From positions 27,613,313-27,677,312 of the forward strand of contig OX388312.1 in the NCBI GenBank assembly GCA_947579605.1: DNA of 64,000 bases, given 5' to 3'. The position numbers and the translations under genes are program-made. Below, piece by piece: positions 45,013 through 56,487 of the stretch (positions are counted from its first letter, which is position 1; every line of letters begins with the position of its first letter). Source of the stretch: Athripsodes cinereus (lineage: Eukaryota > Arthropoda > Insecta > Trichoptera > Leptoceridae). Under the pieces are notes generated by a model. It ran no database searches and had not been told where the DNA came from. It was given only the letters and a program-made list of their open reading frames with translations.

Positions 45013-45397
45013 AACGAAATTATAACGATATTTCTCAAATATCAACCAATCAATATTCATTTATGTATTTATTTATTTTTATTTATTTATTAAAGCAATA
45101 AACGGCTTTCGCCTTTTACTGTTTCAAAATAGTACGATATTTATACAAATATCTACCAATATTTTTTTCAGGATTCTCATATACCTATTTACAGAAAGAG
45201 TGGGAAATTTATTCTTTTCCGGCGACTACACGAAAAACACTTCTTTTTTCTCTCATGTATTTAATATTAAAAAAATTATACAACAATATGATATAATTCA
45301 AGAGTTTTTGTGTTTACGCTGTGGAAATCCATTTTTAATTTTAATAAATAAAATATATTATTGAGCACTGTTTAATCTCCACTATGTTAGGTTAATT

Positions 45398-45442
45398 ACC
45401 GAACGTTTTCGCCTATACTTGTAGGCATCTTCAGGGAAACTG
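45398..45442 (-). ncRNA. Hammerhead-ribozyme-like core, left arm
   Basis: Mirror of the right-arm motif on the minus strand (CTGAAGA at 45428-45434, GAAA at 45407-45410). The two motifs face each other across the 33-base loop. Confidence 0.5.
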
Positions 45443-45475
45443 GGTTTTTTTAGGCATCTTCATCATAGGCATCTT

Positions 45476-45520
45476 CAGTTTCCCTGAAGATGCCTACAAG
45501 TATAGGCGAAAACGTTCGGT
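45476..45520 (+). ncRNA. Hammerhead-ribozyme-like core, right arm
   Basis: CTGAAGA at 45484-45490, stem GCCTA..TAGGC, GAAA at 45508-45511, then ACG. This is the CUGANGA - stem II - GAAA arrangement of the small hammerheads described in Penelope-like elements. All conserved core bases visible here are intact. Stem III is very short, as expected for this class, so activity would require a dimeric form. Confidence 0.5.
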
Positions 45521-45599
45521 AATTAACCTAACATAGTGGAGATTAAACAGTGCTCAATAATATATTTTTATATCTTATTTATTAAAATTAACAATATGA

Positions 45600-46430
45600 T
45601 AATTATGCTTATAATACGAATACCACAAAGACACGTTTGAATGAATCATTTTATGTGATTTTGATTTCACAGTTGATATAAAAGAATAGTGTCTGTTATT
45701 ATTTGCTTGCTAGTATAATATATTCACGTTTTTATGTACTATCGGAGAAAATAGAATCCATACAAATCAAAATCGAATACCGTTCACTATACTAATAAAC
45801 ATATTATTGCTCAGAAATACAATAAAATTCAAATTTAAAAACGTATAGATCCACTCGTCATACATTAGTAAATTAACTAGATAGAAAATCGTGCCCTGCT
45901 CATGAAGAAACTTATGTACATTCAATAGTGGCTAGACTTGGGCTGAAAAACATAATAAAAAATAAACCTCAATTTAATATGAAATGAATGAATTAGTAAG
46001 CGGGACTATGTAGATGAAAACAATTATTAAGATTACCGGAATGTTACCTTTATTTTTATGGATAGATAACGATTGACAGAAAGTTCAAATTATTGGTTGC
46101 ACAAACTACGGAAATGATCATACATAATATACTAACTGGGCTACTAAATGTGAGCGAAAGCATAATACTATAAAGTGAGCGGCCATAATTTGTGTGAACA
46201 TCTATTTAGGTAACAGCATTGTAGTGAACAAATTAATCAAAAATAATATATTTAAAACATTTTATTTACATAGGATGACGTCCTTATAAAACCAAAAATA
46301 TTGAGAAAATAAAGGTGGTCGGCAGCCCAATAGTATTTTCGATCACTAGATTACGGGTTCTAACCACGCTGCCGACTAACATCTCCTTTGCGATACAAGC
46401 ATATTGTTTTATTATTACTTAGGTTTATGA
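45600..46430. other. Intergenic DNA; possible tRNA-like fragment near 46315-46378
   Basis: GTGGTCGGCAGCCCAATAG and GGGTTCTAACCACGCTGCCGAC form an inverted pair around a B-box-like GATCACTAGATTACGGG in reverse. It may be a worn tRNA-derived SINE head. Nothing else is seen. Confidence 0.35.
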
Positions 46431-46431
46431 A

Positions 46432-46660
46432 TAAAACTATACTATACTGTACCATCACGGCATATCCCACAAGTGGGGTAGCCAGCAGATCAGCTGCATG
46501 TAAGAAACATGCAAACTGTCCTCTTTGTGCCAATATAAAATCAAGACATTCAGGATGGGTGGCAAGCCTCATCGCTGAATTTAAGAAGTAAAATGTCTTA
46601 ATTTTTCGAACACCTGCCTTTTACAGGACACTCGAAAACTTACGCAGAAGAGTGGGATAA
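46432..46660 (-). mobile_element. RTE-tailed short retroposon, well preserved
   Basis: Starts (ACTAT)n, CCATCACGGCATATCCCACA, AGTGGGGTAGCCAGCAGATC, CAAGACATTCAGGATGGGTG, TTTTACAGGACACTCGAAAA, and stops near AGAGTGGG. Few differences from 5659 and 58190. Confidence 0.87.
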
Positions 46661-47394
46661 TGAATAAAAGCATATTTATTTAAAGAAATAAACAATTAAA
46701 AAGAGCGTTTATAAACGCCAATCAGCTCTCAATAGTCATTTGTATTTTCGGTTGTCATATTTCTATATAATATTTTCCTTTTTTATAGCCAATTGTGTCG
46801 CATGGTATTGGATGATGGCTGGCGTTTGAAAAGTTCACCTTTTTATGGTCTTTTATTTGTCTTTAAAATACATCATAAAATAAAATAAAATCAAAAGTCG
46901 TTTATTCATAATGTTCTGAAGATTTCCAATTATAGATGACACTGTACTTGTAGTTCTATATTATATTATATTGTAATTGTCATGATGACGGAGTACCAAC
47001 TTAAAAATAATTATTCTCCAAGCTTGCCTGAGATCGTATCACGATTATTTTAATTGACTTTATTCGTACATACCTACTATTATTTTATATATTATACTCG
47101 TTATATAAAAACCACAAAGCTATTCTCTTTCGTTAATTTATTTTAAATTAACTTATTTTTATTTATATTCATTTCACTCATTTGTTATTTCAATTTTATC
47201 AATTTCTATTCAAGAATTAAGACAATTAAAAATTAAAACTTAGTCAGGAAGATCCTTGAAACGTTCAAGAGTCTCAAGAACTCCTTATATAGATTGAAAT
47301 GATTTTAAATGAGATTTTAAATGAAAAAGGGATGAAAAATTCTTGAACATACCGTAATGTGTCTATGCCGTTGTCAGTGAGGAAAAACAACTGC

Positions 47395-47560
47395 CATTCG
47401 TTTCTGTAAATTTTCGGGTGTTCTATGAAAAGCAGATATCAGACATTTCGTGTATGTACGATATTCTTCATTTTCGATTCAGTAATGAGGTATAATCCTC
47501 GTCTTGAACGTTTAACCATAGCACGAGAAAACGATCTATAAAGTTGTTTTATGTAGTTTG
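47395..47560 (+). mobile_element. RTE-tailed short retroposon, heavily decayed
   Basis: TTTTCGGGTGTTCTATGAAA, TTCAGTAATGAGGTATAATC, TCTTGAACG correspond to family blocks with about one change in five. Confidence 0.45.
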
Positions 47561-47649
47561 TTCACCATGGCCCGTAGAGACAAAACACATTAAACGTTAC
47601 GTTTTTACGGTAACCCTACATGTAGAAGATTCCGTGTATAGATAATAAT

Positions 47650-47775
47650 AATGGGTTAGTTGGAAGATATCGCGCTTCTGCGATAAACTCGCCCATTGCA
47701 CAAAATTATGTGTTCAGTAATAATGATGCCTTGTTTTTTTCTTTGTATACTATTTTTGTGCATTAATATCTGATT
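47650..47775 (+). repeat. LINE 3' tail
   Basis: GGGTTAGTTGGAAGATATCG, CGCTTCTGCGATAAACTCGC, CCATTGCACAAAATTATGTG. Same family as 27119 and 35240. Confidence 0.7.
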
Positions 47776-48528
47776 GTCCACAAATACGTACAATTCTATG
47801 CTTAAAAAAGTGATTGGGGGGCTTATTGGCTCATTGGCTCATGGCAGTTTCTTCTAACTAACCAAAGTAATGTATAAGATTATGTATTATAAAGAGAGAG
47901 ATAAGAGGTTGAATATGTGCATTTTATATTCATACATTAGAAAAATATTAACACCTCTCTCAGATAGAGATATTTGATGAAATTAACATACATTTTTGTT
48001 AATTCAAAGTAGAATGTAAGCATCATCATGCGCTAATTTGGTAAACAAAACAAACATTATATAATAACCTTAACATTAATAACAAAGTTATGTTGAAAAA
48101 AGTGTCACTTCACAACTTCAAATACATCTTTCTTTAGTAGGTATAACATCAGTCATAATATTACATACATAGTATAGAGATAGAAAATGTCATAATAATT
48201 GAAAAAAAAACGTGTACAATTCTTAGATGACCTCAATCATTTGTTGTTATTGATGATTTGTATGAAATGTGAAGAAATGTACACCTTGACAAATGACGGA
48301 GTTTTGTCAATACTAAACTCAATAATATTTTTAGTACATAGCATAATATTATTATGAAGAATCTTATTGATAGATGATTTGTTTATCTTTTCACAGTTAG
48401 ATAATAATGTTAATATTATCTAATGTTTAAGTTTTTACTGACGATAATAGTTGCGAGTTGATGATTATAAAAAATGAACTTGAATCTAATTAACAAAAAA
48501 GTCTGTCAAGATTTTATTTAAATATACC

Positions 48529-48900
48529 ATTGCGGAATATCCCACATGTGAACTAGCTAAGGGATTAAATACAAGTTGTCTTTTTCTTGCCAATAATATT
48601 TTCACTATGTCGCGGGGACAATTCGCAGGGGCCGTGGCGCAGACCATGAACGCGTGAATTTTGTTTAATTTTTGTTTGAACAGTTCCTTGTTCTATCCTT
48701 TCATCTCTCCCTCCCTCTCTCTCTCTCTCTTGTTGTATTCTTGTTTTATATATGTATAAACACTGTTATTGGCCTTATTTTTTTTGTTATTGTTATTTAA
48801 ATTACGTATTATGTGCTGTTGCGTTAATAAAAAAAAATAGGTTCTCAAAATGGATGGCATGCTTCATCGCTGAATTGCAGATATTTAATATCTTACATGT
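48529..48900 (-). mobile_element. RTE-tailed retroposon split by an insertion
   Basis: 48529-48600 holds the tail side (CATTGCGGAATATCCCACAT, AAGTTGTCTTTTTCTTGCCA). 48838-48900 holds the next block (GGATGGCATGCTTCATCGCT, GAATTG). The roughly 235 bases between them, with GGGGCCGTGGCGCAGACCAT and a CT microsatellite, are foreign to the family. The start ...GGCCGTGGCGCAG suggests a tRNA-derived SINE. Confidence 0.55.
48703..48731 (+). repeat. (CT)n microsatellite
   Basis: TCTCTCCCTCCCTCTCTCTC and a further CT run. Confidence 0.85.
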
Positions 48901-49033
48901 GAGGTTTTGTGAGTACCCGCATAGTATCCGTTCCCTAGCTTCCCCCCCCCCCGTTTTTCCAATACATAATCCTTACTCCATGTTGGGTGTGTCAAATTTT
49001 ATTTTAAATTTTGTTTTTTTTCTATAAGTATTT

Positions 49034-49225
49034 AAAGGTATATTTATGTATAGGTGTATTTATTTTAATTAGGTGTGGGTCAATGTGTCGTGGTTAGATG
49101 AAAGAAATCACTTCAGAGTGATAAACTCGCAATTACATATCGTCTTAGTATTTTAAATTTTGTATTGATTTGCTAACACTGTTATATGTATAATGATGAT
49201 GTGCAAAAATAATAATATAAATAAA
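49034..49225 (+). repeat. LINE 3' tail related to 110-262
   Basis: AGGTATATTTATGTATAGGT, GGTCAATGTGTCGTGGTTAG, AAGAAATCACTTC, TATCGTCTTAGTATTTTAAA, ending AATAAATA. Confidence 0.5.
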
Positions 49226-49340
49226 TATTTAAAATGCAAAATGTCTTTACTTTTTCGAACCTTTCCCTACCTTTTACAGAACGCTTGAAAACTTATGGAA
49301 AATATTGGAAAACCAATTCTTGCCGGGTGCTCCACTGAAA
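49226..49340 (-). mobile_element. RTE-tailed short retroposon, 5' half
   Basis: AAATGTCTTTACTTTTTCGA, CCTTTTACAGAACGCTTGAA, AACCAATTCTTGCCGGGTGC, TCCACTGA. Directly abuts the preceding LINE tail. Confidence 0.72.
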
Positions 49341-50874
49341 ATTTTATGAATGTGCATATTTATAAATAATATTTTTTTAAGGTGCTATCAGTAGCACTGT
49401 GAGATTCATTTCCTATACATATATAGCACTCAGCATTTTGTGCGTGTACCTAGTACCTACCTACATTTTTTCGCAATGATATTAAATAGGCATATACCTA
49501 ATATTAAGATTACGTAGGTAAACCACCTACCTTTATAATAGGTATATTATGTGGGTATGTGTCCGATATCATTTTGTGCAATATGAACTGGTTTTTTTAC
49601 AATGCAAAGACATTGTCAACATATGGCGCGGAAACCTTGATCATTATCTTTGAAGAAGATTCCAGATTTTTCTTTGCCTTTGCCTTAACCCCATTAATTT
49701 GGAGGCGGTTCTCCTAGTCTTCATCCTCTAAGTTATCCAGTCTCCTGCATCCTCCGAACGCAGTTCTGCATACCTCAGGTCCCTGACCATTGTAGACATC
49801 CATAGATGTGTGGGTATCAAGATGGGATCTGCTGCGTCAGCCGGGTCCCCCGCCCACTGACGTGGTAGGATCGTAGATGCCAACACTGGCATAGTTGTAT
49901 TAGAATAGAGAGAGTCCAAATATTAAAAAAAAAATCTTCACCTAAACGGATAAATAGGAGTCCTTGGACTCCTGAAATATCCGAGAAATAAAGATATTTC
50001 AATGTATGTAGACATCCATGTCATCACTGGTCTGCTTGGTCTTCTGGGTCCTACTTCTATTATGTCCATTGTGTTTTTTAAATTATTATCATGTGTCCGT
50101 ACTATCTCGATCTGTTTTCGGTCACTTTTTCGCCAATGGTAGCGACTTTGAAACTACCATGGCTATGGTAATTTTTCACCCTGTCCAACTTTGTTACACC
50201 ACCAGTCCATCTGAGCATTTTCATCTAGCTGGTATGAGGAGTATGGGTCTGGTAATTGAAAAAAATTCCAAACTAAAGGTGGACATTTAATATTCATAGT
50301 TACGACGTATGTTTATGCTTTTGAAATTAAATTAATATTTTTTACAAATCGGAAAGTATATCGAACATCACATTGCTTCTCTTACGAGGTAGGCAGAAAG
50401 GATTGAGAACCAATTGCCTATTCCTGTCCATTAAAATGCCTTTTGCTTCTACTTCACGTTCACGTTCGTACATATAACGTTATTGCAGCTCCTTGTGCAT
50501 TCTCATCCGTTTATTGCCCTCAGCATATGTTCATCTTTAAAGTCATATTAACCATAGGTATTTTTATTTATTAAGTTTTTATCTTCGTTCGATTACTAAT
50601 GAAGAAACTAAATATACAACAATTAAAAATAATAATACATCGTTATCTAATTTTCAAAACATTATGCCTCTAAATGTTGATCTTGACAATTTAATTTTAT
50701 TTTAACCAAAAATATTCTTCAAATACGAGAAAAAATGTGGATTGAAATAAATTATCAACATTTGTAAATGTAGAAGCTCTGGTGTCGATTGCCAAAAAAA
50801 TATACCTTTATCTTCATTTGGTGCAAGTTACATTTCCTTTACATGCAAGGTTTATAATCGTATGAGTAAATAAC
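49341..50874. other. Intergenic DNA with one GC-richer patch
   Basis: 49700-49880 is GC-richer and on the minus strand reads partly like GRP-type LINE ORF2 text in shifting frames. I could not secure it. The rest shows nothing. Confidence 0.35.
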
Positions 50875-50925
50875 TACTACTACTACTATACCATCACGGC
50901 ATATCCCACAAGTGGGGTAGCCGTG
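50875..50925 (-). mobile_element. RTE-tailed retroposon, 3' end only
   Basis: (TAC)n followed by CATCACGGCATATCCCACAA, GTGGGGTAGCC. A clean 3' end with its microsatellite tail; the body is absent, the reverse of usual 5' truncation. Confidence 0.75.
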
Positions 50926-51280
50926 TAATTGATGTAATGAGTAATGAGTAAATAATGGATATTGCATAACACCATTTGCACAATCGAATTCATCTTGGGT
51001 AAGATCAGATAGATATCCGTCCATTTATTGTTTATGCCTGTAATAAAGGTGTAGACCAACATAATATTTCGATTTATCGTCGATGGAAATTAATCTGAGT
51101 AATAGTTTTCTAAATTCAAAATCGACTCTTGACTCCATTACGTAGAGTTATTTTTGAATATTGTTTTGAAATAGGATTTGGTTATTAAATAAATCGAAAT
51201 TCTCATACAGTATATTTTACAGATTCTTCCTCTTTCTTCGCCTTTAAAACTATAGATTTAAATTGAATATATATGTACAT

Positions 51281-53685
51281 TAGGGTGGAACGAAATTTTT
51301 TTTTCTCGAATTTGAATTTGGAATAGTTGTATTTAGTTGCCTTGTGCCATCAATTGCCTGCATTAAAAATATAAATATTATCAGACAACGGTAAGAGCCC
51401 CCGCCAAGACATCGAATATTTACAAAAAGGACAATTTAGGGGCTATTTGCGCGGCCTACAAAATAATACAGAACTTATTAAAATGGGTTTATTTTATTCA
51501 AAAACATATTCAAATATAGTAAACTAGCTGTTGCAATCAAATATTTCATCATTTTAATATACTTTGGCACTGCAACAGTTGAGCAAAATGCGGGACAAAG
51601 CGGGGGGCAGCACGCTCCGATCTACGAATTTGCAGTGTTTTGTTTCAACTAGTGTCGATAATATTGTCTCAAGGTGGAAGGTCGTCAATTATTTTCACCA
51701 GTAGGTACTAGTTGATGTACGTTTTTTAAGTGTAGGTATAAATATGACTTCTACGAGACAAAAGTTAAAATGTCTGATATTTGGTGAAAGTGCAGAGTTG
51801 AAGGAGAATATCCTACCTACGTATGAGAATGTGATGAAATTCTTTGAAGGGGTTCGACAAGACTTAAAAATAAAGAATAACACAACAAAAGAACCTACAT
51901 TTTTGGAAATTGTCGAAACAGTTGGAACAAATATTGAAGAATTGTGGATAAAATCTTCTATTTCAGTTGTTATGTTACACACAAACGAGTTTTACAGTTA
52001 CTTAAAAAATATCACTCAAAATGTCATAATTTGAAAAGTCTTTGAAGAAACTTAAGGAAAGAAAGGTAGAAGAATTCAGAGTACAAAGTAAAAAACTTTT
52101 TGACATAGCTGCATGTAAATGTAAAGAATTTGTAAACTGTAATTGTTTGAGAGAAAAAAAAATACCAAAAGAGTAACAAATATTTTTAGAGGACCAACGC
52201 ACTAACAGACTAATGGTTTTAGGAAGAACGGATTTCATCCAGAGTAAAAAATTGCTTTTATTCTACTTCTGACGCCGACTCTGAGGCTAAGTCGACTAAC
52301 GTCGTGGGCAGTATGAAACTCAGAAGAATAAGACAGAAAGTTCACGAGAAATTTTTAACATAAGAAAGAGTAACAGAAATTCATGCCTAATATTTCGATG
52401 GAAGGAAAAACAAGACCGCTAAAACTGTTTTAAAAGGATCGAAAAGATTTAGAGTGATTGAACCAGAGGAACGTGTTTCGATTATTAAAGAACCAGGTTC
52501 TGTTTATGTTGGGTATGTGTTTCCAACAGCGGGCAGTGCAAGAAATATTAATAGAGCTATCCACGGCTTTTTGACGACTGAAAATATATCACCAGAGAGT
52601 ATAATGGCTGTTGGATGTGATGGAACAACCACAAACACAGGAAAATTGGGAGGCGTGATTGGTCTTTTGGAAAATAGACTATCTCGACCATTGCATTGGA
52701 TAATTTGTCTCTTACACGCGCTTACACTTACACGCCAATGAGTTGCTATTGAGGCGTTTGTTTTCCTATTAGGATGGCCCTACTGCAGGATCTAAATCAT
52801 TTGCAGGTCAAAATGGTAAAGCATGAAAGATGGTTCAAAACATTTATGGAAGCTAATTAACAGCACTAGATATTTGTCGAACGAATTATTAGCGATTTTG
52901 GACCCTGTTTAAATTCGGAACAGTTACTTTGCTCATGAGTACGAAAACAGATACACGTAAGCAGATTAGAGAACTAGCTGCAAGACGCATTTTAAAATCT
53001 CGTCAAGTGAAAAAAAAAAACTGTTTCGCGCATGTTTGAGGTGCCAAAAAGAGATTTAATGCATGTTCTTACATAGACTTGATAAACTGGCAACAAAATA
53101 ATATATACGAAACCTCAATACTGATGAGTATTTTCGATAAGCAGTTACAACATCTAATTGAAAATGGAGGAGATACAGTTTTGGAGATAATGAGACTGCC
53201 TTGCCACACCCGGGCTGTGGAAATATCAGTTAAAGATGTGATAGAAGCAGCTCTTAGTGAATGCAATAAGACAAGAAGAGAGGGATTCGTAAAGTCTAAA
53301 TTAGCATCTCGAAAGCTCATGCCAAAGTTTGAGACGAAAAAGGATTTTTGTTAAAAAAATGACGTTATTCATACCGACACAACTTTCTGAAACTGTGTTT
53401 ATTTTTTAAATAAATGATTCTGTTTACTAAAATATACTTTTATCTTATCATTTATATGCAAAACATATTGTATTTATCTAATATTTGTTAATAGGGTGTA
53501 CTATAAAAAGCGTCTGTAAAAACTTAAAAAATGAAATTTTAAGTCTATGGCGGGACCTCTTACTGTTGAGCTAGAACTTCCAAATTAATGGGTGTTATTT
53601 ACAATCACATAAGGCAACTTTTGCCTGGTATTCCAATTCGACATTCGAAAAAAAATTTTTTTTCATACAAAAGTGTTCCACCCTA
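51281..53685 (+). mobile_element. 2.4-kb hAT-like transposon with intact ends
   Basis: Terminal repeats TAGGGTGGAACGAAATTTTT and the complement ending GTGTTCCACCCTA. ATGTACAT on both sides (51273-51280, 53686-53693) is an exact 8-bp duplication. TAGGG termini and 8-bp duplications fit the hAT superfamily. The interior holds the broken gene 51744-53354. The perfect duplication contrasts with the many frame breaks. Confidence 0.9.
51744..53354 (+). pseudogene. Broken transposase-like gene of the hAT-like element
   Basis: Pieces in order, in changing frames: 51744-52034 (MTSTRQKLKCLIFGE .. EIVETVGTNIEELW), 52030-52215 (LFDIAACKCKEFVNCNCLRE, FLEDQRTNRLMVLG), 52454-52741 (NISPESIMAVGCDGTTTNTG, RPLHWIICLLHA) and 53079-53354 (MRLPCHTRAVEISVKDVIEA, MPKFETKKDFC). 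The blocks IAACKC..C.C, DGT..NTG, L.W.ICLLH and LPCHT.AVE belong to a protein family widespread in arthropod genomes that I know only as transposon-borne. At least three frameshifts or stops. I infer, but cannot prove, that it is the transposase. Confidence 0.75.
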
Positions 53686-53799
53686 ATGTACATGCAGCAT
53701 AAACAAGTTTTCTCCATTCATAGATTTATTATTATTTTAAAAATTGCACTGAGCACATAATAACTTTTGACCAAGGTGATCTCGGAAGAAAAAAAGACA

Positions 53800-53990
53800 A
53801 CTAAATCGAGTTCGTCGGTAGCCTGGAGGTAGAGTCTCGGATTCGTGAATAGGGGGTACGTGCTTCGATTCCAGGTGCCGACAAACTCCCTTTTCACGAC
53901 ACAAGCTTTTAACTTACTGTGAAAGGTATATGAGGCTGTATTTGGGCTTTATGACAAAACCCAGATATATCTTTATAAAAAAAACATATC
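53800..53990 (+). mobile_element. tRNA-derived SINE (family 1)
   Basis: GAGTTCGTCGGTAGCCTGGA, GTGCTTCGATTCCAGGTGCC, ACGACACAAGCTTTTAACTT, GTATTTGGGCTTTATGACAA, CCCAGATATAT. Plus orientation; the B box has G to C in its second base. Confidence 0.82.
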
Positions 53991-54214
53991 TTCCCACAAT
54001 ATTTTTAAGGCTATGATTTTCATGTGAGTTTAATGTACATATATTGTCACTGTCATTATTAAGAAATTTAATGTGGATCAACTAAGACAAGCGATTTACC
54101 TTCGATACCAGCTTTTTGCAAATTTATTTAATCGATGGTTTATCGTTTATTTAATTAAATCAAGCTCAAATAATAATCTGGTTAGTGAACACATCTTTTA
54201 AAAATAATCTATTT

Positions 54215-54545
54215 ATTTCCACGTGGATAAGCCTCGTTGTTCTCGGACGTCCACGCTTTCTCACACCCTTCTTTCAGATAGATACATCCTCTTCGTCATC
54301 CTCTTATCATCTGTTCGCTCCGCATGTCCTTATCCAACTTATTTACACGCATCTTACCCACAATACATCTCTCGCATCCATTCATTTTTCTGATATCCTC
54401 ATTCTTTACTCTATTTCGCAACGTTTTGCGAACCATTCTTCTCAGTGATCGTATCCGCAGCATTTATTTCACTTTCGTCTTTCTTCAACCAAGTAAAGTT
54501 TTGCTTGCATACATAAGTGTCGCTACCAGAATGATATTGTAAGGC
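54215..54545 (-). pseudogene. RTE family 1, internal ORF2 fragment
   Basis: TTCTCGGACGTCCACGCTTT, CTCACACCCTTCTTTCAGAT, CTTCGTCATCC and onwards to GCTTGCATACATAAGTGTCG equal 30565-30870. The 3' tail part is lacking; frame disrupted. Confidence 0.75.
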
Positions 54546-55147
54546 AATCGACCAATTATCATAATTATTATGAAGAATATCAGGCGTGAAATATCCGACA
54601 GTAATATAATATTATCTTCTGAACTGCATGATTATTATACATATAAGCAAAAAATAATGTAAATTTTCACAATAATATCATTACGTATAGAGATTGTTGC
54701 GGAAAGTTTTGGATATCACAAGAGTCTTGTTCGTGCATTTTTTATAATTACCCAATAATTATCATTAAACATTTCATTAAGAAATAACAGCTTAGCCTTT
54801 AGCGGAAATTTTGTGTCAATTGGTGATACTGACCTACTAAAAATTTTGTAAAGATAAGAAGAGAGGTAATATTTTTAATAAATAAGTGCAATGGTTGCAG
54901 TAATGAGTGATAACAAGTTGTCAAATATTGGCTATATTGTAATAAGTAAGAACAATGTTTGTTGTCAAGTTTATTTATGGTTGTTGATTCTTATGAAAAT
55001 TTTGAATAGGATTTTTTATTTATAATTCTTGATTTTGATGAAATTGTACATTGATTACATACAATTTCATTGAAGGCATACATTCAAATTAAATACAATC
55101 AATATACAGATTTTTTCGCGAATTTTATGTGAAATACTTAGATATAT
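54546..55147. other. Intergenic DNA, nothing recognised
   Basis: AT-rich, no element ends seen. Confidence 0.45.
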
Positions 55148-55245
55148 CGGGTTGATTGGAAGACGTTGCGTAACAACCAGTCCGCCCTTCGGTCAGATTT
55201 ATTAACTTTTGTTTTCTTTTCTCTCGCATATTTATTTATTTAATT
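55148..55245 (+). repeat. LINE 3' tail, variant
   Basis: GGGTTGATTGGAAGACGTTG, CGTAACAACCAGTCCGCCCT, TCGGTCAG: diverged relative of the GGGTTAGTTGGAAGA tails. Confidence 0.5.
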
Positions 55246-55419
55246 AAAATCATAAACGAACATAAACGGCCTTTATTAAAGAAGTATGACAGATGATTAG
55301 TATGTACTTTAATTTAAAATTTATAAAAAAAAATACAATGCAATCGAAAATATAAATGCAAAAAAAATAATCGAACATTCTTGAAAACGATAATATTTTT
55401 GTTTTCGGTTCAAAAAAGA

Positions 55420-55572
55420 ACGACCGTGTGTTGAGTAAGAGGAATCGACGTGCGTGCATGAGAAATTGTACGAATGTAGAAGAATCGAAAGAAGTATGTA
55501 AGGATAGATCTTTATGGCGTTCCGTTCTCTTTGCCTATCCCACTTGGGACACGGCGTGAAGGTATAGTATAA
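55420..55572 (+). pseudogene. RTE family 1, 3' end
   Basis: ACGACCGTGTGTTGAGTAAG, GGAATCGACGTGCGTGCATG, ATGGCGTTCCGTTCTCTTTG, CCCACTTGGGACACGGCGTG, AAGGTATAGTAT. Encodes RNRRACMRNCTNVEESKEVC-like text. Confidence 0.8.
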
Positions 55573-55665
55573 AAAATAAAATAATCTTTATTGTACATTT
55601 TTAAATGGTTCAAATGGCGGGTTAATTGCCTGCAGGCAATTTCTACCAACCAATTAGTATAGAAG
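55573..55665 (-). repeat. LINE 3' tail abutting the RTE end
   Basis: AATAATCTTTATTGTACATT at the A-tail side, then GGCGGGTTAATTGCCTGCAG, GCAATTTCTACCAACCAATT. It starts exactly where the RTE microsatellite tail stops. Confidence 0.6.
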
Positions 55666-55984
55666 TATAGTTCAAAAAAGATTTAAAAGTAACTGAAGTC
55701 TTGAAAAACCCTCTTTTGTACGATGCTTTGTTCGTATGAAAACGAGTTTATGTATCTCGTAGAAAATGTTCACTCAATAATTATGAAATATTCTGAATGA
55801 ATGTGGTTTGTTCCCAACCTTTGTTCACTAATTCTGAAATATATCCCATGGACGCCGTATTAATCATTTTAAAATATATTATCATAACGTAAAATGCTCA
55901 CTATTAATGAATTATTTTGAGTACCTACATTTTGATTTAGATGATGTTGATGATGATTCTGGATGATTTTGTTTTGACGCCGTT

Positions 55985-56250
55985 TAACAGTCCCTAGACC
56001 ATCTCAAGGGCACCGGTGAAGAGTTCAGTTTTCAATTTGCTTCTGAAGCTGGTGACAGTCGGATTGTCTCTCAATGGAACCGGTAGGCGATTCTAGGTAA
56101 TCGGCCCAACAACACCAAAAGCTCTCTCATAGAAGTTAGACTTACCGGCTCTATTGGGCTCAGTAAGTCTATTCACAGACAGTTCCGAAGAGCGCAGAGG
56201 TCTTCTAATGTTCAAGTCACGATGGTACCAAGAGGGACGATGGTGCCATT
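55985..56250 (-). pseudogene. Non-LTR ORF2 C-terminus (CR1/L2-like)
   Basis: Minus-strand read: WHHRPSWYHRDLNIRRPLRS, SELSVNRLTEPNRAG, FYERAFGVVGPIT, stop, NRLPVPLRDNPTVTSFRSKL, KTELFTGALEMV and stop. The pattern FYERAF.V.GP..WN.LP..LR..PT..SFRSKLKT.LF is the well-known end of CR1/L2/Jockey-type ORF2; an internal TAG sits where Trp is expected. Confidence 0.75.
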
Positions 56251-56369
56251 TTGTTTATAACTTTGTAGAAGGTTTATGTATAGGTATATTTAGAAGAGGA
56301 TAAAGCTTTGAAATAGGCATCAAGTTAATTTTTAATAAGTTTTTTGTTGTTGAAGATATTATATAAGCC

Positions 56370-56487
56370 GTCTTTTCCGTGTCAATAAATGTAAAGATAT
56401 TCAGTACAATGTGATGTTTTATGAATACCTGCCTATTACAGGACACTCAAAAACTTACTGTAAAGAGTGAGAGACCAAGTCTATACC
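56370..56487 (-). mobile_element. RTE-tailed short retroposon, partial
   Basis: AAGATATTCAGTACAATGTG, ACCTGCCTATTACAGGACAC, AGAGTGAGAGACCAAGTCT; the middle block is deleted. Confidence 0.65.

Larger units (their letters stand above)
45333..45596. mobile_element. Penelope-like terminal palindrome, 264 bp
   Basis: Arms of about 100 bases: AATATATTATTGAGCACTGT, TTAATCTCCACTATGTTAGG, GAACGTTTTCGCCTATACTT, GTAGGCATCTTCAGGGAAAC, repeated inverted from 45476. Between the arms is a 33-base loop that itself contains GGCATCTTCA twice. The text matches the terminal region of Penelope-like retroelements (CGTTTTCGCC..GGCATCTTCAGG), which are often found as inverted partial dimers. Confidence 0.75.

Noticed and set aside
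49728..50002. Minus-strand open frames in a GC-richer patch
   Set aside because: Faint resemblance to LINE ORF2 text but in inconsistent frames; not enough to call a family.
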